A stretch of DNA of 64,000 nt. It comes from Clostridia bacterium. Its GTDB lineage: Bacteria; Bacillota; Clostridia; Christensenellales; Aristaeellaceae. The stretch covers positions 1 through 64,000 of the forward strand of contig JAFRLY010000027.1 of NCBI GenBank assembly GCA_017431005.1, given 5' to 3'. The translations under genes were made by a program, and so were the position numbers. Shown here piece after piece: positions 16,338 to 24,603 of this stretch. How positions within the stretch are numbered: position 1 is the stretch's first letter; each line of letters starts with the position of its first letter. Below the pieces are notes generated by a model that had not been told where the DNA came from, ran no database searches, and was given only the letters and a program-made list of their open reading frames with translations.

Positions 16338-17789
16338 ATGATGAGACGCTGTCGGATTGCTGTTTTTACAGCCGAAAAGAATCACGAACCGGCGGGAAGC
16401 CTGCTTCCCGGACTGAGAGGTTTTGCGAATACACATCCCGATGTACTGATCCGTGTTTTCAACTGCTTCGGCGGAGAAACGGATTCACTTCGCAACAGAA
16501 ATGAATATGAGGTGTACCAGCTGGCGGAACTGACTGGGTTTGACGGAGCGCTGGTTGATGCCCGCCGTATTCTGCTGGAGGAGCCTCTGGAAAAACTGCG
16601 GAAACAGATCCATGAAGCAGGGATCCCCGCTGTATTCACAGACGCTCCGGATCAGCCGGAGAATATACCGCCGGAAACAGCTGTTCAGGCGGCAGACTGG
16701 ATGCTGCGCCTGATGCGCAGAATATACGAACCGGAAGAATATGAAGGCGCGGATCTGCCGCTGCAGATATACCGGGGCACTGAGCCTTCCGCTTCCTGTA
16801 CAGAGCTGTATGAACGGCAGATACAGACCTTAAAGCGTTTCTTTCAGCTGCAGGCGCGGATGGCGGAGGAGCTGTTTGACGCGGGAAGCCTGGAAAGACT
16901 GATGATCGGGGTGGAAAGGAACCGCGAGATTTTTGACTGCGACAGTTACTATCTCTGTATCAATGATTATTATTATGATTCATATGACCGGGCGGAATGG
17001 AAAAGCGACTCCAAAACCTTCGGCAGAGAAATGGTGCTGGCGGCGGGCGGACCTCACGGACATGACGGGAAACGCTTTATCCGGGAACGCTTTCCGACGC
17101 GGCAGCTGCTGCCGGAAGCTCTGAAAGAAAGAGAACCTTTCCTGGTTATATATCCGCTGCATTACAGTACCTACTCCATCGGATTCCTGGCGCTGAACGG
17201 GGCTTCAGGCTCAGACCGGCTGAATCTGCAGGAGAGCGTCATCCATTTTATTGAGATCGCGATAGATAACGTAAGGCGCAAACGGATGCTCAGAAAACTG
17301 AATGAAGCGCTGGACGATCTGTATGTTCATGACGGCCTGACCGGCCTGTATAACCGTTTCGGACTTGAACGGTATGGGAAAGCTGCGTTCAAGCGGGCGC
17401 TGGATGAGGACGGCGAGGCGCAGGTCCTGTTTATAGATATGGACGATATGAAAGAAATCAACGATCAATGGGGACACGAAAGCGGAGACGAAGCGCTTCG
17501 GATGGTTTCAGGCTTTCTTCGGCAATCCTTCGGTGAGGATGATTTCCTGATGCGCTATGGCGGAGATGAATTCCTGATTATCTCCGGCCTGGATGATGAA
17601 AACCTGGAGGAAAAGCTGCAGCAGGATCTGAAAGCATTCGGCCTTGAGCTCCGGCTGCCGTACAGCCTGGAAATGAGCATCGGCGGCGCAAGGGCAGTCC
17701 GCGGAGAGGAAACCAGCCTGGAGGCATGCATGCGGGAAGCGGACAGACGGATGTACGAGAATAAAAGGCAGCGGAAGAAAGGAAGATAA
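16338..17789 (+). CDS. Diguanylate cyclase (GGDEF) with truncated PBP1-like N-terminus
   Basis: This is a 483-residue enzyme making cyclic di-GMP from two GTP. The active-site loop RYGGDEFLII is intact near residue 406, preceded by HDGLTGLYNRFG. No RxxD inhibitory site is visible upstream of the loop. Residues 5-105 look like the N-terminal lobe of a LacI-type sugar-binding domain (CRIAVFTAEK, GFDGALVDARR, IPAVFTDAP) without its second lobe, and residues 180-310 look GAF-like. It has no membrane segments, so it would sense a cytoplasmic signal. AGGAG precedes the first of two ATGs. It is monocistronic. Confidence 0.88.
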   Translation: MMRRCRIAVFTAEKNHEPAGSLLPGLRGFANTHPDVLIRVFNCFGGETDSLRNRNEYEVYQLAELTGFDGALVDARRILLEEPLEKLRKQIHEAGIPAVFTDAPDQPENIPPETAVQAADWMLRLMRRIYEPEEYEGADLPLQIYRGTEPSASCTELYERQIQTLKRFFQLQARMAEELFDAGSLERLMIGVERNREIFDCDSYYLCINDYYYDSYDRAEWKSDSKTFGREMVLAAGGPHGHDGKRFIRERFPTRQLLPEALKEREPFLVIYPLHYSTYSIGFLALNGASGSDRLNLQESVIHFIEIAIDNVRRKRMLRKLNEALDDLYVHDGLTGLYNRFGLERYGKAAFKRALDEDGEAQVLFIDMDDMKEINDQWGHESGDEALRMVSGFLRQSFGEDDFLMRYGGDEFLIISGLDDENLEEKLQQDLKAFGLELRLPYSLEMSIGGARAVRGEETSLEACMREADRRMYENKRQRKKGR

Positions 17790-17793
17790 AAAA

Positions 17794-17819
17794 CCGGCAT
17801 CCCGCATTCGGGAAGCCGG
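17794..17819 (-). terminator. Terminator, minus-strand direction
   Basis: CCGGCATCCCG pairs with CGGGAAGCCGG (one mismatch) around a CATT loop; on the minus strand TTTTTT follows. It would catch read-through from MATE copy 3. Confidence 0.65.
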
Positions 17820-17866
17820 ACAGGAACACATCGGTCAGGATACAGAACAATCAGTCCAGAGGGAAT

Positions 17867-17903
17867 GCCGCGGCGATTTGCAGGTCTGCCGCGGCGCTTT
17901 TTT
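17867..17903 (+). terminator. Terminator, plus-strand direction, for the GGDEF gene
   Basis: The self-complementary GCCGCGGC occurs twice 13 bases apart and folds into a stem, followed by GCTTTTTT. It overlaps the stop codon of MATE copy 3. Confidence 0.6.
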
Positions 17904-19287
17904 ATTTCGTTACGGCTTTTTTCCAGCGCCCGGAGAAGAGATAGGCGCTTCCGATCAGGAAAGGCACCAGGCCGGAAAGCGCGTTGCCGTACCAGAAACC
18001 GGAAATGCCCCAGGACAGGACAATTCCCAGCAGCAGGGAAAGACCGATCCGGCAGGCGATGCCGTCCAGCAGCGCAACAGCCAGGTTCATGCGGGAGTTG
18101 CCGGAACCGTTGATCAGCGCAAAGCTGGCAGGACGCAGGGTGGCGCCCAGATACTGCACCATGGCAACGGGGACATAGGATACAGCCATGGCCAGAACGG
18201 CGGGATCGTCCGAGAAGAGACCGAATAGCCAGTCGGGGCGGAAGCCGGTGATCAGTGCGAAAACAGCCGCCGGGACCGCGACGATCCACAGAGCGTGAAA
18301 GACAACCCTGGGCACGCGTTCCGTTTTGCGGGCGCCAAGCGCCTGGGCGACCATGGCGCCGCCGGCGGAGGAAATGGCCTGGGAAACAACGCCGATCATG
18401 CTTTCCAGCTTGCGGGCGACACCGGTCACGGCGACGGCAACGGTTCCGTAGGCGTTGACATACGCATTGACAAAGAGCATGGAGAAGGTGATGGCCGCAC
18501 TCTGGATCACCATGGGAATGCCCAGGGAAAGCAGAGGACGGATTACGGACCGATAAATCCGGAAATGGGACGGATGGAAATCAAAATGAATCTGCTCACG
18601 GTTCCGGTAAAGCAGCCGGAGCGCAAAGAAGAAGCTGACAGCCTGGCCGATCACTGTGGCCAGCGCGGCACCAAGGGGCCCCATGTGCAGCGGCCCGACC
18701 AGAAGCAGGTCCAGCACGATATTGATGACGGAGGCGATGGCGATAAAGAGGAAGGGATGCCGGGAATCACCCATGCCGCGGAGAATGGCGGATACCAGGT
18801 TATACCCGTATATGAACACCACGCCGTATACGCAGGTAATACTGTACTGCCGGGTATATTCCCAGATTTCATCCGGCGTGTTCAGCCATCGGATGATATC
18901 CTGATAGGTAAACAGAAAAACAATCATGATGATGACGGCCAGGGATTCCAGCAGCGTGAACAGCGTCCCGACCATCTCGCCGACCAGATCTGTCCGGTTT
19001 TCCCCGACATAGCGGGAGATCAGAATCTGCCCGGCGTTGGAGAAACCCATGGCAACAAAGGTAATCAGCTGAAGCACCTCGCCGCCGATGGCAACAGCGG
19101 AAAGCCCCGCCGTGCCGACAAAACGTCCGACGACGATCATATCCACCATGTTGTAAACCATCTGCAGCAGGCCGGACAGGAACAACGGCAGCGCAAAGGT
19201 AAACAGCGTCTTCGGCACACTGCCGACCGTCAGATCCCGGATGATTTTTTCCTGACCGCCGGGACGGCGTGTTTTCATATCACTCAT
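17902..19287 (-). CDS. MATE family efflux transporter (copy 3)
   Basis: This is a 461-residue exporter with about 12 helices. The MATE hallmarks are FALPLFLSGLLQMVYNMVDMIVVGRFVG at the N-terminus and SQAISSAGGAMVAQALGARK in the second half. I start it at the ATG at 19287, which has GGAG seven bases upstream; the ATG two codons earlier abuts the site. It lies 50 bases downstream of the D-lactate dehydrogenase gene on the same strand, so HAD, dehydrogenase and exporter may form one transcript. Whether it exports a related metabolite is a guess. Confidence 0.93.
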   Translation of the reverse strand: MSDMKTRRPGGQEKIIRDLTVGSVPKTLFTFALPLFLSGLLQMVYNMVDMIVVGRFVGTAGLSAVAIGGEVLQLITFVAMGFSNAGQILISRYVGENRTDLVGEMVGTLFTLLESLAVIIMIVFLFTYQDIIRWLNTPDEIWEYTRQYSITCVYGVVFIYGYNLVSAILRGMGDSRHPFLFIAIASVINIVLDLLLVGPLHMGPLGAALATVIGQAVSFFFALRLLYRNREQIHFDFHPSHFRIYRSVIRPLLSLGIPMVIQSAAITFSMLFVNAYVNAYGTVAVAVTGVARKLESMIGVVSQAISSAGGAMVAQALGARKTERVPRVVFHALWIVAVPAAVFALITGFRPDWLFGLFSDDPAVLAMAVSYVPVAMVQYLGATLRPASFALINGSGNSRMNLAVALLDGIACRIGLSLLLGIVLSWGISGFWYGNALSGLVPFLIGSAYLFSGRWKKAVTK

Positions 19288-19337
19288 AAGCATTCTCCGC
19301 CGCCTGATACCCGGCGCAGGACAGTAATAATCAGAAA

Positions 19338-20411
19338 TCAGAAGCAGGGCTGGCTATGGTCATGGAGACAGGTCCCGATCTTTCCGCATTTGTAGCACAG
19401 CTCATTGACGCTGAAGCCGGAGGCGAGGAACTCCCGGATGTTATCCAGGGTGGTTTCCGCAATGTTGCTGAGCGCTTCCTGCGTCAGGAAGGCCTGATGG
19501 GAGGTGACGATGATGTTCGGCATGGAAATCAGCCGGGCCAGGATATCGTCGTTTACAATATGTCCGCTGAAGTCATGGAAGAAGACGTTGGATTCCTCCT
19601 CATAGACATCCAGGCAGGCGGCGCCGACATGGCGCTCTTTGATACCTTCGAGCAGGGCTTCCGAATCAATCAGGGCACCGCGGGATGTGTTGACCAGAAC
19701 AACGCCTTTTTTCATCTGCGCAATGGTGCCTGCGTTGACCATGTGCCGGGTTTCGTCCGTCAGGGGACAGTGGAAGGAAATAATGTCACTGTCGGACCAG
19801 ATTTTCTCCAGCGGCACATATTCGACGCCGGAGGCCCGGATCGCTTCGTTCGGGAATTTGTCATAGGCCAGCACGCGCATGCCGAAGCCCTGACAGATCC
19901 GGATGAAGCAGGCGCCGATCTTGCCGGTGCCGACCACACCGACTGTTTTTCCGTGGAAGTCAAAACCGGTCAGTCCGCTGAGGCTGAAATTAAAGTCCCG
20001 GGTACGGATATATGCTTTATGAATGCGGCGGATGGAGGTCATGAGCAGGGCCATGGCGTGCTCTGCAACGGCGTACGGGGAATAGGCGGGCACGCGGACT
20101 ACGTGTATTTTTCCGTAGGCAGCCTGAATGTCGACATTGTTATAACCGGCGCAGCGCAGCGCAATCAGCCGGACACCCATTTCAGCAAGCCGGTCAATCA
20201 GGGATGAGGTGACCAGGTCGTTCACAAAAATACAGACGACATCCGTGCCACGGGCCAGTTCCACCGTATCCGCACTGAGCCGGGTGTCATAGAATTTCAT
20301 TTCCACGGCCGGTGCGTCGGGATGCTTTTCCTGCCAGAGCGGCAGGGAGGATTCAAAGGAGGCGATATCATAGTCTTTGGCATCAAAGAAAACAATTTTA
20401 ACAGATTTCAT
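19338..20411 (-). CDS. D-2-hydroxyacid dehydrogenase (D-lactate dehydrogenase-like)
   Basis: This is a 357-residue NAD-dependent enzyme of the LdhA type, reducing pyruvate to D-lactate in fermentation. The Rossmann motif GTGKIG (in TVGVVGTGKIGACF) and the catalytic Arg (NTSRGALID), Glu (CLDVYEEES) and His (VTSHQAFLT) are all present. FNDLVTSSLID and LRCAGYNNVD are typical of the D-LDH clade. An extra 20 residues at the C-terminus carry four Cys and two His (CYKCGKIGTCLHDH, then PC), which ordinary LdhA lacks. AAAGGAG precedes the ATG. It follows the HAD gene by 34 bases. Confidence 0.9.
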   Translation of the reverse strand: MKSVKIVFFDAKDYDIASFESSLPLWQEKHPDAPAVEMKFYDTRLSADTVELARGTDVVCIFVNDLVTSSLIDRLAEMGVRLIALRCAGYNNVDIQAAYGKIHVVRVPAYSPYAVAEHAMALLMTSIRRIHKAYIRTRDFNFSLSGLTGFDFHGKTVGVVGTGKIGACFIRICQGFGMRVLAYDKFPNEAIRASGVEYVPLEKIWSDSDIISFHCPLTDETRHMVNAGTIAQMKKGVVLVNTSRGALIDSEALLEGIKERHVGAACLDVYEEESNVFFHDFSGHIVNDDILARLISMPNIIVTSHQAFLTQEALSNIAETTLDNIREFLASGFSVNELCYKCGKIGTCLHDHSQPCF

Positions 20412-20445
20412 GGGGAGGCTCCTTTCAAAGGAATATGCATAAGTG

Positions 20446-21237
20446 TCAGATCAGGTCCAGCGCCTTCAGGGCTTCGGCGATTCCGTCATTCTCCGGGCGG
20501 GGCGCTGTATAGGCGCAGCAGCTGCTGACAGATGCCGGGGCATTGCCCATCGCAACGCTGTTCGGCACATGCTCCAGCATGGGCAGATCGTTTTCGCTGT
20601 CGCCGAAGGCATAGCAGTCTGAAAGCGGCGCCTGCAGCGCTTGTCTGAGCAGATCAATGCCGGAGGCCTTGGAGCAGCCGGCCGGGACGAGCTCCCAGTT
20701 GTTGTTCCGCCGGTTGATAGCCTGAAAAGGAAGAGAAACGGCACTGAACCGGTCCAGCAGCGACCGGACCGCTTCGGGAGAGGCGAACGCGAACATTTTC
20801 ACCGCCCGGAAATCCGGGTCTCCTTCCCGGATATCCCGGGCAATTCCTGCTTTTTCTGCAAAATCACGGAACCCGGCAATCATGGGATGGGAAGGCCCTT
20901 CCGGATCAAACCAGATACCGGTATCACATTCCCAGACCAGAGGGATTCCGGAGGCCAGCCCTTCAGCCCGCAGCTTTGCGGTATCCTCCGGGGAAAACTC
21001 CAGCGCCCGCAGGGTTTTTCCGTGCAGGATCACCCTGGTTCCGCAGCCGAGCACCATACCGTCCAGAGGAAGGCTATCCAGCCGGGAGTCCAGATTGCAG
21101 AGGGTTCGGCCGGTGTTCAGAAAGACCCGGCAGCCGTTGACGCGAGCCTGACGCAGCGCAGGCGCGACGGAAGCGGGCAGCTGGCGGCTGTCATCAAACA
21201 GGGTTCCGTCAATATCAAAAAACAGAAGCTTCGGCAA
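20446..21237 (-). CDS. HAD superfamily hydrolase, Cof type
   Basis: This is a 263-residue phosphatase of the HAD IIB (Cof) subfamily acting on sugar phosphates or similar. Motif I FFDIDGTLFDD at the N-terminus, motif II Thr (FLNTGRT) and motif IV FGDSENDLPML near the C-terminus are intact. The start is a TTG at 21235-21237, nine bases after AAGGAG; no ATG is available that keeps motif I. It is first in a probable operon with the D-lactate dehydrogenase. It has a good promoter at 21297-21326. Substrate is not predictable. Confidence 0.88.
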   Translation of the reverse strand: MPKLLFFDIDGTLFDDSRQLPASVAPALRQARVNGCRVFLNTGRTLCNLDSRLDSLPLDGMVLGCGTRVILHGKTLRALEFSPEDTAKLRAEGLASGIPLVWECDTGIWFDPEGPSHPMIAGFRDFAEKAGIARDIREGDPDFRAVKMFAFASPEAVRSLLDRFSAVSLPFQAINRRNNNWELVPAGCSKASGIDLLRQALQAPLSDCYAFGDSENDLPMLEHVPNSVAMGNAPASVSSCCAYTAPRPENDGIAEALKALDLI

Positions 21238-21296
21238 AAGAGGAGACTCCTTTCGGGCAGATACAGAACGCGGCTGTATGCCGAAAATCTTTCATC

Positions 21297-21326
21297 ATTA
21301 TAACAAAGCTGCAAAGACTTTGACAA
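21297..21326 (-). promoter_or_regulatory. Promoter of the HAD/dehydrogenase unit
   Basis: TTGTCA (21321-21326) and a perfect TATAAT (21297-21302) are 18 bases apart on the minus strand, about 60 bases before the TTG start. Confidence 0.65.
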
Positions 21327-21390
21327 CTGTACAGATTTCCTGCGGCATGCTATACTTGCCCCGTTCATCACCGGGAGAGGAGCGGTCGGA

Positions 21391-23319
21391 ATGCCGGTCA
21401 GGAATATTGGTATATTTGCCCATGTGGACGCCGGAAAAACAACGCTGTCCGAGCAGCTGCTGCTCCGATCGGGGGCAATCCGGCAGGCCGGAAGCGTGGA
21501 TCTCGGCACTGCGCATACGGATGATCTGCCGGTGGAAAGAAGGAGAGGCATCTCAGTCAAAGCCACCTGCGTCAGCCTGAACTGGCGGGGCGACCGGCTG
21601 CAGCTGATTGACACCCCCGGACATACAGACTTTTCAGCGGAAATTGAGCGGTCCTTCTGGGCGCTGGACGCAGCTGTTCTGGTTGTGGATGCGTTTCAGG
21701 GCGTGCAGCCCCAGACAGAAGCTCTGTTCCGCACACTGAAGGAACAGAAACTGCCATTCCTGTTCTTCCTGAATAAAACGGACCGCGAAGGCGCGGACCC
21801 CGACCGTACGCTGCGGCAGATCCGGAAACGGCTGACGGGGGAAGCCGTGCCGCTGTGGGATCCGGAGGAAATGACAGAACAGGTCTGCGGCATGGACGAT
21901 GGCCTGACAGAGCAATACCTTGAGGGAAATCTGCCGGAAGCCGGGACGATACAGAAGCTGCTGATCAGTATGACCCGTCAGGGAAGAGCGCATCCCGCAC
22001 TTTACGGTTCCGCACTGCGGGGGCAGGGAACAGAGGAACTGCTGGACGCCGTCGTCACCTATCTGCCGGAGGCGGATACCGGAGAGAAGGAGCTTTGCGG
22101 TGTCGCTTTCGCGGCAGCACAGGACAGGCTGATGGGCCGGGGCCTCTGGGTCAGGCTGTTCGGCGGACGGATGGAGAACCGCATGCCGCTGGAGCTGCCG
22201 GCCGGTACGGATCCGCTGACCGGGGAAACCGTAACGGTTCAGAGGAAGATCACCCAGATCCGTGATGCATCAGGGCAGGATCTCGGCGCGCTGGAAGCGG
22301 GAGATGTCGGAATGGTTTTCGGCCTGGGAGACGCGGAAATCGGTACCGTTTTCGGCAGGGCGGATCTGCTGCCCAGAAACATGCAGCCCGGGCATTTCCG
22401 GACGCCGCTGATGACTGTTCAGGTGATTCCGGAAAACCCGGAGGAAAGACAGCGGACGCGTGAAGCCTGCGAATTGCTGAGTCTGGAGGATCCGCTGCTC
22501 CATGCCGGCTATGAGAAGAACTCCGGGGAAATCCAACTTCAGATTATGGGAAAAGTGCAGCTGGAGATCCTTCAGGAGATGCTGGAAACCCGATTCGGCC
22601 TGAAGGTGCACTTCGGAGATCCGACGGTCATTTACCGCGAAACGATGCGGGAGCGCGCCACCGGATTTGTGGCTTATACCATGCCCAAGCCCTGCTGGGC
22701 CGTGCTGGAATTCGACATGGAACCCGGCCTGCGGGGCAGCGGCGTGACCTATGCGTCTGTTGTACCGGGAAAGGATATCATGCCGCGGTATCAGCACCAG
22801 GTGGAGCAGGCCCTTCCGCAGGCGCTGAGCCAGGGAAGACTCGGCTGGCAGGTCACCGATATCCGGATCACGCTGACAGGCGGGAACCACCATCTGATAC
22901 ACACGCACCCGCTGGATTTCATTGTCGCGACGCCCATGGCCATCCAGGATGGCCTGCGCCGGGGCGGCAGCGTACTGCTGGAACCGATTCTCGAGATCCG
23001 GTTTGTGATGCCGGCAGACTGCATCGGGCGGGTGATGAGTGATGTGCAGATGATGCGCGGAGAGATAACGGATACTGAGGCGGATGAGGAAATGGTCACT
23101 CTGACTGCACTGGTGCCGGTAGCCACCAGCATGGATTATCCTGCCGTATTTGCTTCCGTCACCGGCGGAAAGGGCAGCATGAACACAGCGCTGCACAGCT
23201 ACCGGGAATGTCCGCCGGGACAGGGAACCACGGCCCGGAGAAGGGGTGTGGATCCGCTGGACACGGCGAAGTATATCCTGGCAGCGCGCAGCGCTCTTGA
23301 AGGAAATATATACGACTGA
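21391..23319 (+). CDS. TetM/TetO-type ribosomal protection GTPase homologue
   Basis: This is a 642-residue EF-G-like GTPase of the size and domain order of TetM (about 639). G1 AHVDAGKTT at 10-18, G2 RRGI near 51, G3 DTPGHTDF at 74-81 and G4 NKTD at 128-131 are present. The C-terminal stretch RVMSDVQMMRGEI and CPPGQGTTARRRGVDPLDTAKYIL matches the RPP layout. True Tet proteins chase tetracycline off the ribosome, but I cannot tell a resistance gene from a chromosomal paralogue. GGAGAGGAG precedes the ATG. It is monocistronic and abuts the convergent zinc-ribbon gene with no spare base. Confidence 0.8.
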   Translation: MPVRNIGIFAHVDAGKTTLSEQLLLRSGAIRQAGSVDLGTAHTDDLPVERRRGISVKATCVSLNWRGDRLQLIDTPGHTDFSAEIERSFWALDAAVLVVDAFQGVQPQTEALFRTLKEQKLPFLFFLNKTDREGADPDRTLRQIRKRLTGEAVPLWDPEEMTEQVCGMDDGLTEQYLEGNLPEAGTIQKLLISMTRQGRAHPALYGSALRGQGTEELLDAVVTYLPEADTGEKELCGVAFAAAQDRLMGRGLWVRLFGGRMENRMPLELPAGTDPLTGETVTVQRKITQIRDASGQDLGALEAGDVGMVFGLGDAEIGTVFGRADLLPRNMQPGHFRTPLMTVQVIPENPEERQRTREACELLSLEDPLLHAGYEKNSGEIQLQIMGKVQLEILQEMLETRFGLKVHFGDPTVIYRETMRERATGFVAYTMPKPCWAVLEFDMEPGLRGSGVTYASVVPGKDIMPRYQHQVEQALPQALSQGRLGWQVTDIRITLTGGNHHLIHTHPLDFIVATPMAIQDGLRRGGSVLLEPILEIRFVMPADCIGRVMSDVQMMRGEITDTEADEEMVTLTALVPVATSMDYPAVFASVTGGKGSMNTALHSYRECPPGQGTTARRRGVDPLDTAKYILAARSALEGNIYD

Positions 23320-23715
23320 TCAGGCGTTTGTCTGTTTTCTGTTCCGGTATTTATCCTTCATGGCAGCCTGATGGGCCTTGCGGCAGTTGGAGCAGTAGCT
23401 CGGATAATGCTCCAGCGTGTTCGGAAAGGTGAAAAAACGGCCGCATTCCCTGCACTTGCGCCTGATCTTCCGGGGAGCGCCGGCACGCTGTTTTTCTTCC
23501 TTTTCCTGGGCAAACTTCTTTTTGCAGTCTTTGCAGTAGTTGGGGATATGCTCCCAGGAGGGATCATAAGAGAAGGATTTCCCGCAGTTTTTGCAGACCT
23601 TCTTCAGCCTTGTTCCTTCAGGGAAAGCTTTTTTCTCCTCAGCGGCAGGCGCTTCAGCCCGAACGGGCGTTTTCTGACGGGAGAAAAGGCTCTTCAGTTT
23701 GTCCAGGAAACCCAT
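23320..23715 (-). CDS. Small protein with two zinc ribbons
   Basis: This is a 131-residue basic protein. Two similar CxxC-x(16)-CxxC units are seen: CKNCGKSF..YCKDCKKKF and CRECGRFF..YCSNCRKAH, each with a W/L-E-H-x-P-x-Y-C core, so the second half is an internal duplication of the first. The N-terminal MGFLDKLKSLFSRQK is an amphipathic helix. Its role is unknown; nucleic-acid binding is possible. GGAGG precedes the ATG. It has its own promoter at 23754-23782. Confidence 0.75.
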   Translation of the reverse strand: MGFLDKLKSLFSRQKTPVRAEAPAAEEKKAFPEGTRLKKVCKNCGKSFSYDPSWEHIPNYCKDCKKKFAQEKEEKQRAGAPRKIRRKCRECGRFFTFPNTLEHYPSYCSNCRKAHQAAMKDKYRNRKQTNA

Positions 23716-23753
23716 ACAGATTCCTCCGAATTCATCTTTTTGTATTATTTGAT

Positions 23754-23782
23754 ATTATATATTGGAAAACGCAAAAGAACAA
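23754..23782 (-). promoter_or_regulatory. Promoter of the zinc-ribbon gene
   Basis: TTGTTC (23777-23782) and a perfect TATAAT (23754-23759) are 17 bases apart on the minus strand. Confidence 0.6.
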
Positions 23783-23829
23783 GGGAAAAAGCACCACAGG
23801 AATGATCAAACGGAAGAGGATGAATATAT

Positions 23830-24603
23830 ATGCTGAATTCTTTCTCCAGAACTGAACTGCTGTTCGGACCTGAGGCAATGGAACATCTGGGAAACTGCCG
23901 CGTGGCTGTTTTCGGAATCGGCGGCGTCGGCGGATACACCGTTGAGGCGCTGGCGCGTTCCGGCATCGGCGCGCTGGATCTGATTGACGACGACCGGGTA
24001 TGCCTGACCAACCTGAACCGGCAGATTATCGCGACGCGGAAGACTGTGGGCCGCTATAAGGTGGATGTGGCGCAGGAACGGGTTCTGGACATTAACCCGG
24101 ACTGCCGGGTAAGGACCTGGAAAACCTTCTACATGCCGGATACCAGGGATCAGTTTGATTTCACAGTCTACGACTATGTGGTGGACGCCATTGACACCGT
24201 AACCGGGAAGCTGGCGCTGGTTCAGCAGGCTCAGGAAGCCGGAACACCGGTCATCAGCGCGATGGGAGCCGGAAACAAGCTGGATCCGACTGCGCTTCGG
24301 GTGGCGGATATCCATCAGACCTCTGTCTGTCCTCTGGCCAGGGTGATGCGCACAGAATGCAGGAAAAGGGGAATCAGGCATCTGAAGGTTGTTTATTCCA
24401 CAGAATTGCCTGTCCGGCCCCTCGAGGATCCGTCCATCAGCTGCAGGAACCATTGCATCTGCCCGCCGGACACCAGGAAATGCACCGTCAGGCGGGATAT
24501 TCCAGGGTCCACGGCATTTGTTCCGTCCGTGATGGGGCTGATCATCGGGGGAGAGGTTGTGAAGGATCTGATCCGGGAATCCATTTCCCGCGCAGATAAA
24601 TAA
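23830..24603 (+). CDS. tcdA: tRNA threonylcarbamoyladenosine dehydratase (ThiF/E1-like)
   Basis: This is a 257-residue enzyme that uses ATP to cyclise t6A37 in ANN-decoding tRNAs to ct6A. The nucleotide-binding loop GIGGVGGYTVEAL near 35-47, the DDDRVCLTNLNRQ strand and the conserved ADIHQTSVCPLARVMR segment identify the TcdA/CsdL group rather than ThiF or MoeB. Two paired cysteines late in the protein (CRNHCICPPDTRKC) are typical. GAAGAGGATG lies upstream of the ATG. Its last 62 bases overlap the convergent MATE gene. Confidence 0.9.
   Translation: MLNSFSRTELLFGPEAMEHLGNCRVAVFGIGGVGGYTVEALARSGIGALDLIDDDRVCLTNLNRQIIATRKTVGRYKVDVAQERVLDINPDCRVRTWKTFYMPDTRDQFDFTVYDYVVDAIDTVTGKLALVQQAQEAGTPVISAMGAGNKLDPTALRVADIHQTSVCPLARVMRTECRKRGIRHLKVVYSTELPVRPLEDPSISCRNHCICPPDTRKCTVRRDIPGSTAFVPSVMGLIIGGEVVKDLIRESISRADK

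Noticed and set aside
18295..19395. 366-codon plus-strand frame opposite MATE copy 3
   Set aside because: Highly polar, repetitive composition typical of an antisense frame to a membrane protein; no domain.
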